From NCBI GenBank assembly GCA_013115145.1, contig JAAPAO010000511.1, forward strand, positions 1 through 26,273: a stretch of 26,273 nucleotides of DNA, in the 5' to 3' direction. Of the stretch, positions 9,979 to 18,744 are shown in pieces. The stretch is from Perkinsus chesapeaki. Its lineage: Eukaryota > Perkinsozoa > Perkinsida > Perkinsidae. The notes beneath the pieces were generated by a model. The model saw nothing but the letters and a program-made list of their open reading frames with translations. It ran no database searches and was not told where the DNA came from. The position numbers and the translations under genes are program-made. Each line of letters starts with the position of its first letter. The first letter of the stretch is position 1.

Positions 9979-10539
9979 ATGTAGACTTGTTATTCATTAA
10001 TATTGCATTAAAAGTAACAGTATTGTGTTGAAGAGTTATTATTGGGGGAGTAAAGGCAAAAGACTAAGCGAGGTTAAGCGGGCAGACTAGTTGTGATTGT
10101 GCAAGTACACAATTCGAGTGTCCCCTAGCGCTAGTACTCACTGATGTGTATATGTTGATAGTTAGGGTTCCATGAATCCACCAGTGTTGAGTTCTGGTGA
10201 TTACGCTGGTGGCTTCGCAATATTGAACCACGGCGGTGGACCAGGAGCCATAAAGAGACGGTAAACGGCTCCAGAAAGAACATTTGATTATGAAATCAAA
10301 CTTCAATGTTTGTTCTGGAAACGCTTGGTCTGAACAAGTTGATCATACAGCAATCATTATTTAGGAGCTTCCTATTAGTAACGCTTTTTAACCTCGAGAA
10401 TAGCGACATTTCAGCGATGGTAGGAGTATCGTGATGAAGTCGTGAATGGCTCGTATTAATTGAGCGGTGCTATCGAAAAGACGTGCACTAGACGTGTAAG
10501 TGAAACACGATAGAGGAAAGAGTGGTGAAGGTCGAATGA
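9979..10539. other. Intergenic, no gene recognised
   Basis: 561 bp between the Rab stop codon and the first duplicated unit of the secreted-protein array. The minus ORF at 10064-10306 has no signal peptide, motif or homologue elsewhere in the window, and I do not support it. Confidence 0.5.
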
Positions 10540-11935
10540 ATGGTATTCACTGGATGCCATTTCAAGAGTTGTAGAAACGTCGTCTTTTGACCCGAACCGC
10601 GGGCGACCAGAGAAAACATCATTCACTATAATAACGCGACTTGCAGATGTTTATAGATAAGACCTTGGAAAATGTCCTTTCCTTTGCTTAGGCTCCTAAA
10701 TAACACTGCTGATGAACCGCCAATCTGAGTATCTGCGCGCATTGACAATTGAACGGGCAGATGCACAGTCGGAATTGCAGATAGTTATCAACCAGGCACG
10801 CAGGCCAAATAAACCGAATAGCAAGACGGAAGTGAAATAGTTTAACCCGGCTAGTGTAGACAACCAGGGCTCGGAATTTACATACGATTTTTGACCAATT
10901 CCGGACACCCTCCTCGGGTAAGATTGACGACCTCGTCATGGAAATCCACCCTTATTTTGGTATAATCTTGGTCATAATAGTATGTGTTCATATCATTCCA
11001 ATAATGAGGAAGGTACTGGAGTTTGCATATATCATAGGCCATACGCGAAACCAGCGCGATCCTCCTCGCTGGCTTTGCTGACTGTGTACGGGTAGTTGGG
11101 AAAGAGCTTGATAACTTCCAACTCAGGTGAACCAACGAGACTATCCCCGCAGTGAATGGTCAACCCGACGGCCATTACTTGCATTGGTTCATAATGCCAG
11201 TCCACTTGTATGCATTGCTGCTTCTTGTCGGTATACCCACTATAACTGCCAGTTTGGCATTCTATAGACCAAAGCATGCATAGGAGAACCACCATACTCA
11301 GAAGCCTGTTGAGGTTGGAGAAGTTGGGCATTGTGATGCTAACCGAGATGGAACTATGGTTGAAAAATGAGTGTTCGATTCTAGTCTGTTCTACAAGAAA
11401 GTTGAAAACTAAGAAACGAAATGAAGAATGAGAAGTCGAATGATCTCTTTCTCCGACTAGTTTAGGCCTCCATGTGCATGCGTGGTACTCAATCACACGC
11501 GTACGCTGGTAAGGTAGAACTATGCCGATCGCGTTGTTATTGATTTAGGATTATTAGGACGCGAGAATCTTACAAAGATATGGGTGAGCCCCTACTGAGG
11601 CAAAACTGTCTATTACTCTTTGTTCACAAGAAATGGAATCATCGAGGAATGCATAACTTCACGCACCTGTCGGACCTATGTCACGTGACTCAATGTGGGA
11701 GGGGAGTAAAACACGTTCGACAGTTTCCCCTACAGAGCGCATTTTCCGCCAAGTACAAGTACGGAACTTCCCAGAGCGCAAACGGAAGGAACAACAGTTA
11801 GAGACAGAAGGTCTCAGAATCCAGATTGGGTGGAACCGTTGAATGGAGGGATATCGAAATCTCGAAGCAAAGTCCACGAACCATTCATGCATACTCGCGA
11901 CATGTAGGAACTCCACAATGTAGTGTTTTTAGAGT
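10540..11935 (-). repeat. Duplicated unit 1 (secreted-protein array)
   Basis: The 3' flank of the gene (about 10555-10870) matches the same flank of unit 4 (18750-19135), with shared landmarks such as ATTTCAAGAG and ACTGCTGATGAACCGCC. The 5' flank (11332-11580) is nearly identical to that of unit 3 (17853-18100). The distal part (about 11590-11890) matches unit 2 at 13270-13410 and 13850-14018. The unit is bounded on the right by a hairpin at 11921-11947. Confidence 0.8.
10878..11331 (-). pseudogene. Secreted Cys-protein family copy 1, frameshifted
   Basis: Begins MPNFSNLNRLLSM with a hydrophobic signal peptide, then CQTGSYSGYT, CIQVDW, HCGDSLVGSPELEVIK and NYPYTVSK. Compared with copies 2 and 4, it lacks two bases near 11046, just after AGF, so translation stops at 11032 after 99 aa. 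The remaining coding sequence continues in another frame to 10878 and still matches copy 4 through YDICKL, FHDEVVNLTRG and CPELVKNRM. The rest of the gene is well preserved, so the break is young, or the truncated product is used, or it is a sequencing error. The function is unknown. Confidence 0.8.
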
Positions 11936-11947
11936 CTGAAAACACTA
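11921..11947. repeat. Perfect 9 bp hairpin at the unit 1/unit 2 junction
   Basis: TAGTGTTTT (11921-11929) and AAAACACTA (11939-11947) form a perfect stem with a 9 nt loop, exactly where similarity to unit 1 ends and the 3' flank of unit 2 begins. It could mark a duplication boundary or be an old terminal repeat. Confidence 0.6.
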
Positions 11948-12521
11948 TATTATAGAGGTCACCTTATATTTTCACGGTGCAAGTTGCACCCTTAACCAAT
12001 ATTCTTCTCGAAGGGCTCTCTTTTGCACCCAATTTGGAAGGTTACAGAAACACGCACTGGAGCTCGATGAAAAAAATAGGAATTTGAATATTAACTTTCC
12101 GAAACTTCAAGAATAGTAGCAATGTCATCTTTCGACTATAACATTATCACGTTACCTTAGTCGAGAAAATATTATTTAATACTATGGTAACACGACTTGC
12201 TGTGACGCATAGAAAAGCTAGGTCTCTGGAGTGAGTCCAGGACTTGGAGTGAATGCCTTCGCTCAGGCTTCTACACATCATTAGTGATGAACCGTCAATC
12301 TGCATATTTGCGCGCATTGACGGTTGGGCTCGCAGACACACAGTCGGAATTACACATAGTTATCAACCGGGGAAGCTGAACAAATAGACCGAATATCAAG
12401 ACAGAAATGAACTAGTTCAACCCGACTAGTCTAGACGACCTCGGCTTTTAGGTAATACTTTTATGAACTATCCGAGAATAGTTCGCAATCTCCAGACAAG
12501 TTTTGACCAACTGAAGTAATA

Positions 12522-12953
12522 TCAGCACTCTCCTCGAGTTAGATTAACGATCTCGTCACGAAACTCCACTCGTATTTCCGTATAATGGTCGTCGTAAAAG
12601 AATGTGTTCAAGTCGTTCCGAAAAGGGGGAGAGAACATGAGCTTGCACGTTTGATACAGATTACTCATGAAACCAGCGCGATCCTTCTCGCTGGCTTTGC
12701 TGACTGTGTACGGGTAGTTGGGGTAGATCTTGATAACTTTTAAGTAGGGGGAGCCGACAGCCGTATCCCCGCAGTGAACGCTCACCACGACTTGCATCAC
12801 TTGCATTGGTTCATAATGCCAGTCGACTTGTATGCATTGCTGCTTCTTGTCGGTATACCCACTATAACTACCAGCTTGGCATTCTATAGACCAAAGCATG
12901 CATAGGAGAACCACCATGCGTAGAAGCGTGTTGAGGTTGGAGGAGTTCGACAT
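12522..12953 (-). CDS. Small secreted Cys-containing protein, copy 2
   Basis: 143 aa, starting MSNSSNLNTLLRMVVLL with a signal peptide likely ending near IECQ. The mature part has CQAGSYSGYTDKKQQCIQ, a VHCGD block, NYPYTVSK, TCKL and ends LTRGEC. Four cysteines after the signal peptide are conserved in all full copies (CIQ, HCGD/SCKG, ICKL/TCKL, GEC), so two disulfides are plausible, and there is an NLT glycosylation sequon near the end. The frame stays open upstream to 13190 and here includes an upstream ATG (MNNNAAGIV). Copies 1, 3 and 4 lack that ATG, so I chose the Met just before the signal peptide. I do not recognise the family and assign no function. No intron was seen. Confidence 0.75.
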   Translation of the reverse strand: MSNSSNLNTLLRMVVLLCMLWSIECQAGSYSGYTDKKQQCIQVDWHYEPMQVMQVVVSVHCGDTAVGSPYLKVIKIYPNYPYTVSKASEKDRAGFMSNLYQTCKLMFSPPFRNDLNTFFYDDHYTEIRVEFRDEIVNLTRGEC

Positions 12954-13412
12954 TGTGATACAAACCGAGATGGAACTACGGTTGAAAAATGAGTGCTGAA
13001 CTCTAGTCGGTTCCGAAACGAAGTTGAATACCAAGACACGAGATGCAGAATGAGATGGTGAATCTCGTGAAGAGATTATCGTCTCCCGATTAACTCTTCG
13101 GATTAGTTTCGGTCTCCATGCGCATGCGCGGTATTGAATCACACGCGTGCGCTGGTGACGTGGAACTATGCCGGCCGCGTTGTTATTCATTCAGGCCGAT
13201 TAGGACGCGAGAATCATACAAGGGCATGCGTAAGCCTCTACTGAGGCGATACCGCCTACTGCTCTTTGCTTACAAGAAAGGGAATCACCGAGGGATGCAC
13301 GACTTCGTGACGTCACGGACCTATGTCACGTGACTCACGGTGGAGCGAAGTAAAACCCGTTCAGGACAGTTTCCCCTGCAGAGCGCATTTTTCGGCCAAG
13401 TACAAGTACGGA

Positions 13413-13843
13413 TTCCGGATTTAAGCATATAAGTAAGCGGAGGAAAAGAAACTAACTAGGATTCCCTTAGTAATGGCGAATGAACAGGGATCAGCTCAGT
13501 GCCTAATCAGAATCACTTGTGGTTCTGAAATGTGGCTTGAAGGCAGTACCAGTGGCAACGCGGACGAAAGTCTCTTGGAAAAGAGCGTCATAGAGGGTGA
13601 GAATCCCGTGAGTCGTTTGCAGTTTGTCACGTATGGTCTGTGTTCTAGTGAGTCGCGTTCCTCGGGATTGGAGGGTAAACGGGTGGTAAATTGCATCCAC
13701 AGCAAAATATATACTCGAGACCGGTCGCACAAAAATACCGTGAGGGAAAGGTGAAAAGAACTTTGGGAAGAAGGTTAAATAGTACCTGAAATCGTTGAGA
13801 AGGAAGCGGATGCCGCCGTTGCAGTCCGCTTGCGACTCCGTAC
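13413..13843 (+). rRNA. Degenerate LSU (28S-like) rRNA 5' fragment
   Basis: Contains the universal start region of eukaryotic LSU rRNA: TTAAGCATATAAGTAAGCGG, AGGAAAAGAAACTAACTAGG, and further on GGTGGTAAATT, ATACCGTGAGGGAAAGG and AAAAGAACTTTGGGAAGA. It covers the 5' end through the start of the D2 region, truncated on both sides. Departures from conserved positions, such as AAAAATACCG where AACAAGTACCG is normal, show that it is a pseudogene. It lies inside unit 2 and is flanked by TACGGA at 13407-13412 and 13844-13849; unit 1 has the uninterrupted site at 11759-11764. ORFs across it are not genes. Confidence 0.9.
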
Positions 13844-14140
13844 TACGGAGCTTTCCAGAGGGCAAACGGAAGAAAGAACAGATAGAGGCGGATTCCGTCT
13901 CGGGTTTTGACTCCGTCTGACGGAAGATCTCAGAATTCGGATGGGGTGGAGCGGCTCCACTGAAGCCGTGGAATAGAGGGATGTATCAAAATTTCCAAGC
14001 CAAAGTCCACGAACCATTCCGTAGTTTGTGCACCCTGGGGGAGCGCTGCGAACATGGGAAATGGTCACCGATAGAAAAGCCGCCGCCTCTTTTCCGATGA
14101 GTGTCACCGGATGACGCACCAATTGGTCATTGCTTGCCAA

Positions 14141-14838
14141 TACGCTCCCACTCTACATCACAATAGCCACAGGATTCACGCGTTATGATGACTCCCAGCT
14201 CACGCCGCCTATTGAACTAACCGTGGGCGTCTAAGCCGCTGGCATTGTAACCCAGTTTTCATGAGCTGCTTCCCGGGTAACAATAGGCACCCATTGTCGA
14301 GCTAGGGCGAGCATGCTCCTGTGAAATTGGCTATCAGTCCGTCCCAGACTAGGAATCTAAGGGACTAGGGCCTAGTCCGGATTCCAGAAAGAACACCCCT
14401 TAAACTATAACGCTTCAGATAGCGGCTCTCCACGCTCGGCGTAGTCCGCTACCCATACCTTCTTTCAGGTATTAGCTTGTGCTATGCAAGCATGCCCAGC
14501 GTGGCTCACATTCCGTGAGCACCCCAGCTCAGCGGCTGAGGTGCTGAACAACCGAAGATTTTCGATAACTTCGGCAGTAACTTGGTAGATGTTGACGCCA
14601 ATGAATTGATATCATCCTTGAATGAAGGCCATTACTGATTCACTTTGACGAGGCGTCGGGTCTCAAACGCCTTGAGGCGTGAGACGTCTTCAATCCTGTT
14701 CCATTCGAGGATCGAATTTCGTTCATCAACTGAAATTTTACATTTCTGCGAAATGTCATGTTTTTTCCACGTCTTATCAGACTTTTCTGGTGCTTTGAGT
14801 TGCGAATGATATTCAATTCTACTTGTGGCACCATTTCC
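14141..14838. repeat. Duplicated 5' flank of the GAF gene
   Basis: Blocks here match the region upstream of the tandem-GAF gene. GATGACTCCCAGCTCACGCC and CTAACCGTGGGCGTCTAAGC (14188-14236) correspond to 20514-20564, and AACAATAGGCACCCA corresponds to AACAGTAGACACTCA. The copy is diverged. It contains a strong hairpin at 14352-14385 (GGACTAGG and CCTAGTCC arms extended by GGAATC and GATTCC). No independent gene was found; the ORF at 14632-14943 minus is unsupported. Confidence 0.6.
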
Positions 14839-14841
14839 TGG

Positions 14842-14965
14842 ATGGAGATTGAAAGGTTGCCGAATAGACGCAGATGTTGAAAGCATGGTCAGACGAACAG
14901 GACACACATTTGATGTTGAAACAGCTAAACAAGTCGTGGGCAAACTTCAAACGATAACCGTCGAG
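14842..14965 (+). pseudogene. Pseudogene fragment of GAF-gene exon 1
   Basis: Aligns with the first exon of the tandem-GAF gene at 20951: both begin ATGGAGATTGAA and share GTTGAAAGCATGGT/GTCGAAAGCATGGT, CTAAACAAGTCGTGG/CTAAACAGGTCGTGG, and AACCGTCGA. The fragment covers about the first 45 codons. Early indels put it out of frame within a few codons, and similarity stops near 14965, so it is a dead partial copy. Confidence 0.8.
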
Positions 14966-15604
14966 TGTTGGCCGAAACCTGCAGAAAGTGGTTGAAATCT
15001 GAACGGAATCTAAGGAATTTAGTCACTTGGCCATTTGTCATGACTTGAGTCAAGTCCCTTGACTGATACCTAGTGAGAGTATGTAGTTGTAGTACAACCG
15101 TTGTACTTGACGTTAGAAGATGACCACGAGCTAGTAGAGTGCTAACGATAATCTCCCCAAATACGAGGATCCATTTACTGAGAAACCTCATGGTTGCAGT
15201 GGGTGATGAACTCTTCGGTGAGTTTGACCAGCGACACTTGACTGGGCTGCTACGACATTGTCCTCAACTTTTTGCACTTTGCGTTAGGGAACTGAATTTA
15301 TTCACCGTCTTATCTCCCGTCGGGAGACAGTCTCCCGGCGACTCCCGCATTGAAAGCGCTTCGGAGTCCTTCTAACCAGTATAACTTTGGTCACCATCTG
15401 CACTATTCTATATAACAGAATCCACTAGATGGTGGCATCGAGCTCCAGTAGGACAGAAGCTCCTAACCTCCAGATATTTAGCGCAGTCTTACCAGAAATA
15501 GAGTACTACCATGAAATGTAAGATTGCGACATCTGAAGACCATCGAATTTTTCAACAGACCATATGCATTCAATCTCGGGAGTTTTGCCTTGGAAACTTG
15601 CATA
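14966..15604. other. Spacer with overlapping palindromes, no gene recognised
   Basis: No supported coding sequence. CTCCCG-T-CGGGAG (15314-15326) overlaps GGGAGAC-A-GTCTCCC (15322-15336), so the central GGGAG can pair with either neighbour. A weaker inverted repeat of CACCATCT and AGATGGTG follows at about 15393-15437. ORFs at 14925-15191, 15139-15375 and 15478-15759 have no recognisable motif. Confidence 0.5.
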
Positions 15605-15606
15605 TA

Positions 15607-16314
15607 AACCCCCTTACAAAATAATATGACCTCTACACTTTCGAGCGTAAAATAGTAACGAGAAAGAGTTAGGACTTGATATTTTGTGAGAACAACTTTT
15701 TTACGATACTGATATAAACTGTCATGTGACTGCTGGAAATCTCGCTCGCCCGGAATCAAAAACTGAAACTGTCACAATCTGCACGCGTCCAAAATAATAT
15801 GACCTCAAATGTGCGCTGTCATCCGATAGTTTTTAACCCATGCCTAAAGCCAAAGTTCTATCCCCACGTACGAAACAGCTTATCCGTGCGATGTGGGATG
15901 AAAAACTACCCGACGGCAAGAGAAAATATACTCATAAAGAGATCGGGAAGTCCCACGGCGTCACAAGGCAATGTGTAAGTACAATCTTAGCTAAATCGGA
16001 TACGAACCCCTCCCCGGATACCCCAGAGACAAGAGGGAGGAAACCAATACTCACTGACAGACAAAAACGACAAATAATGCGAGAATTTCAAAGAGATCCG
16101 AATGCTACATGCCCCCAGATCATGAAAGTCTGCAAATTGGAAGCATCTCCCCAGACAGTAAGGCGTTTCGTGAAGTCCATCGGGGCGGAATATGCAAAAC
16201 TGGCAACAGTACCGAGGATGACGCCAGCCCACAAGGCCATATCAAGTCCTAACTCTTTCTCGTTACTATTTTATGCTCAAAAGTGTAGAGGTCATATTAT
16301 TTTGTAAGGGGGTT
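15607..16314 (+). mobile_element. 708 bp Tc1/mariner-type element with 76 bp inverted repeats
   Basis: Both ends begin AACCCCCTTACAAAATAATA and continue as near-perfect inverted repeats of about 76 bp (15607-15682 and 16239-16314, two mismatches seen). TA dinucleotides flank the element (15605-15606 and 16315-16316), as expected for a Tc1/mariner target-site duplication. The motif AAAATAATATGACCTC of the ends recurs inside in direct orientation at about 15791-15806, like the IR/DR transposase-binding sites of Tc1 elements. It carries a transposase gene reduced to its DNA-binding part. Confidence 0.92.
15840..16307 (+). CDS. Tc1/mariner transposase N-terminal DNA-binding domain, catalytic domain missing
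   Basis: 155 aa. A first helix-turn-helix reads THKEIGKSHGVTRQCVSTIL (about residues 31-50). It is followed by RGRKPILTDRQ (about 65-75), the GRPR-like linker of Tc1 transposases, and a second helix-turn-helix ending EASPQTVRRFVKS. Family members then read on through TPAHKA-like sequence into a DDE catalytic domain. Here the frame passes directly from MTPAHKA into the right inverted repeat and stops, so no catalytic residues remain. The open frame is unbroken. The product might bind the element's ends without cutting; whether it is expressed is unknown. Confidence 0.85.
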   Translation: MPKAKVLSPRTKQLIRAMWDEKLPDGKRKYTHKEIGKSHGVTRQCVSTILAKSDTNPSPDTPETRGRKPILTDRQKRQIMREFQRDPNATCPQIMKVCKLEASPQTVRRFVKSIGAEYAKLATVPRMTPAHKAISSPNSFSLLFYAQKCRGHIIL

Positions 16315-16316
16315 TA

Positions 16317-16749
16317 TGTTTTTAACATCTGGTAGATGCATTGCTGGCTTGAGCATGACCATTCTTCGATACTTTAGAGACTTTACAGCAAACTTTACTG
16401 AGTAAAGGCGACCGAGCGAGCGTATAACCCAAGCGAGCGTATTTTTTAACCTATACAAAGTAAAACGAAGTGTTATATACGGTATTTATATGTAACACTT
16501 TTGACAGTTTCTCTGATTGCTCGGTAGCTCACTACCCCAAGCGAGCTTATCACGTCATATAATGCATATAACTATCGTGGAGTATTTCAGCATCGCGAAT
16601 ACGCAGTGGCAGCAAGTAGATTTCACAGGCAGATTAAGATCGGTTGCCGCACCTAAACGGCACCGTCAAGGTACATTGCACCTAATCATTCACAGTGAAC
16701 TCGAGCTCTAAGCTGTGGAAGGCAGTTAAAAATTATCGGCGATAATAGG
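16317..16749. other. Spacer with inverted repeat, no gene recognised
   Basis: Between the transposon and unit 3. It contains a stem made of AAGTGTTA (about 16470) and TAACACTT (about 16494) with TATA-rich interior, and repeated AGCGAGCGTAT motifs at about 16417 and 16432. The ORF at 16517-16711 has no recognisable motif. Confidence 0.45.
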
Positions 16750-18490
16750 AGTTTCTGAAACTCTATAATACAGTGTTCTCAGACGAGAGAGAATTGGAAG
16801 TGCCGTCTCCTTGCTAATTTAGAGGAGGTCACCTTTTCACAGTGCAAGTTGCACCCTCGACCAATATTCTCATCGAGAGGCTCCCTTATGCACCCTATTC
16901 GAGAGGTAACCAATATGGTTGAACCAAAACAATAACTGGAGATCGATGAGAGAAGTTAGGAATTTGAACTATTAACTTTCCGAAACTTCAAGAAGTGTAG
17001 CAATGTCATCTTTCGACTATAACATTATCGCGTTACCTTAGTCTAGAAAATATTATTTAATACTATGGTAACACGACTTGCTGTGACTCATAGACAAACT
17101 AGGTCTTTGAAGTAAGTCCAGGACTTGGAGTGAATGCCTTCGCTCAGGCTTCTACATACCACTACTGATGAACCGCCAATCTGGGTATTTGCGCGCATTG
17201 ACAATTGGAATCGCAGATACACAGTCGGCATTACACATAGTTATCAGCCAAGCAAGCAAGGCAAATAAACAGTTAGTAGCAAAACAGAAATGAAATAGTT
17301 CAACGACTAGTCTAGACGACCGGGGTTTTCAAGTAATACTTTTATGAACTACTCAAGGAGAGTTCGGAATCTCCAGACGAGTTTTGACCAATTCCGATGA
17401 TATCAGCACTCGCCTTCAGTAAGGTAGACGACCTCATCATGAAAATCCACTCTAAATTTTGTATAATCTGGACTGGCATAGAATGTCCTCAAGTCATTAT
17501 GAGAAGAGGGAGATGGCACGAGGTTGCATGTGTGATAGACTCTTTTCATAAACTCAGCGTGATCGCCTTCGCTGCTTTTTCTTAGTGTGTAAGGGTAGCC
17601 GGGGAAGGGCTTGACGAATTCCAAATAAGGTGAACCGGCAGCTCGACCCTTGCAGCTAACGAGCAGCACGACTTTTCTAACTTCTTGTTCGTCAATAATC
17701 GTGGTTGGTTCATCAAGCCAGTCGGATTGTATGCATTGCTTCTCCTTGTCGGTATACCCACTATAACTGCCAGTTTGGCATTCTATAGACCAAAGCAAGC
17801 ATTGGAGAGCTACCATACTCAGAAGCCTGTTGAAGTAAGATGTGTTGGGCATTGTTATACAAACCGAGATGGAACTATGGTTGGAAGATGAGCGCTCAAT
17901 TCCAGTCGGTTCCGAAACAAAGTTGAAAGCCAAGAAACGGAATGAAAAATGAGAAGTTGAATGATCTCTTTCTCCGATTAGTTTAGGCCTCCATGTGCAT
18001 GCGTGGTATTCAATCACACGCGTACGCTGGTAAGGTAGAACTATGCCGATCGAGTTGTTATTGATTTAGGATGATTAGGACGCGAGAATCTTACAAAGAT
18101 GTGAGTAAGCCCCTACTGAGATGATACTGCCTACTATTCTTTCCTTACAAGAGAGGGAAGCACTGAGGAATGTATGACTTTCCGATGTCACGCACCAGCC
18201 TTCGTGACGGGTCGTGACTTCACCGTGGAGCGAAGTGAACCGCATTTGGAAATTTCCCCGGAAAATCTGGCCGCATTTTCGGTCGACTGGAAGAGCGTGA
18301 TTTGACAGAGCGCGGACGGACGAAACACCATGTTGAAAAAAAGAATTTCCTGGAGTAAGAGTGAGAAAAGCCGTGGAATAAAGGAATAGCGGAGCTTCGA
18401 AGCCAAATTTCATGGAACGTGCTGTAGTGTGTTCATCCTGTGAACGCGCTGCGAGCATGAGAAATGATCAACGACAGAAAACCGCTCTGT
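16750..18490 (-). repeat. Duplicated unit 3 (secreted-protein array)
   Basis: A mosaic of the other units. The 3' flank of its gene (16825-17380) matches unit 2, while the 5' flank (17853-18110) is nearly identical to unit 1, for example CACACGCGTACGCTGGTAAG in both. The distal part (about 18370-18470) resembles unit 2 near 13960-14090. Confidence 0.8.
17403..17852 (-). CDS. Small secreted Cys-containing protein, copy 3
   Basis: 149 aa, starting MPNTSYFNRLLSMVALQCLL as a signal peptide. The mature part has CQTGSYSGYTDKEKQCIQ, a longer variable loop (DEPTTIIDEQEVRKV), SCKGRAAGSPYLEF, YPYTLRK, HTCNL, FHDEVVYLTEGEC. All four family cysteines are kept, but the NLT sequon near the end is YLT here, so it is lost. 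This is the most divergent copy in sequence and charge, and its extra six or so residues lie in the loop before the second cysteine. The frame is open upstream to 18017 without an ATG. Function unknown. Confidence 0.78.
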   Translation of the reverse strand: MPNTSYFNRLLSMVALQCLLWSIECQTGSYSGYTDKEKQCIQSDWLDEPTTIIDEQEVRKVVLLVSCKGRAAGSPYLEFVKPFPGYPYTLRKSSEGDHAEFMKRVYHTCNLVPSPSSHNDLRTFYASPDYTKFRVDFHDEVVYLTEGEC

Positions 18491-18744
18491 GTGATAGCAT
18501 TTTATTGATTGATAAATATGTGTTATGTTCTATCTTGCTATCTTGTATATCCTCTAATCAGTGATGATGTCGGTGATACAGTTAGCATGTGTTACATACT
18601 ATGTAAAACAAAGCTATCTCGCTTGTTAGTTGCTGTAATACGTAAATAGTAAGTGCGAGCTACTACTACTGTTTCATTTGTTATCATGAGTTTGCCATCG
18701 TCAAGTCTTGGCTCAGGATTGAAACTCGATTGAGGCAAGTGTGA

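Larger units (their letters stand above)
11936..14140 (-). repeat. Duplicated unit 2 (secreted-protein array)
   Basis: The 3' flank (11955-12480) matches unit 3 (16825-17380) closely; shared landmarks are GTGCAAGTTGCACCCT and ATAACATTATC.CGTTACCTT. The coding copy lies at 12522-12953. The distal part resembles unit 1 but is interrupted by a 431 bp rRNA fragment at 13413-13843. The end (about 13960-14090) resembles unit 3 at 18370-18470. Confidence 0.8.

Noticed and set aside
10064-10306. Minus-strand ORF of 80 codons after the Rab gene
   Set aside because: No signal peptide, domain or paralogue; not kept in any other unit.
13473-13865. Several ORFs on both strands
   Set aside because: They run through the LSU rRNA fragment and are explained by it.
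13775-14140. Minus-strand ORF of 121 codons, possible divergent gene of the array
   Set aside because: The translated product is not conserved in the matching parts of units 1 and 3, although the DNA is.
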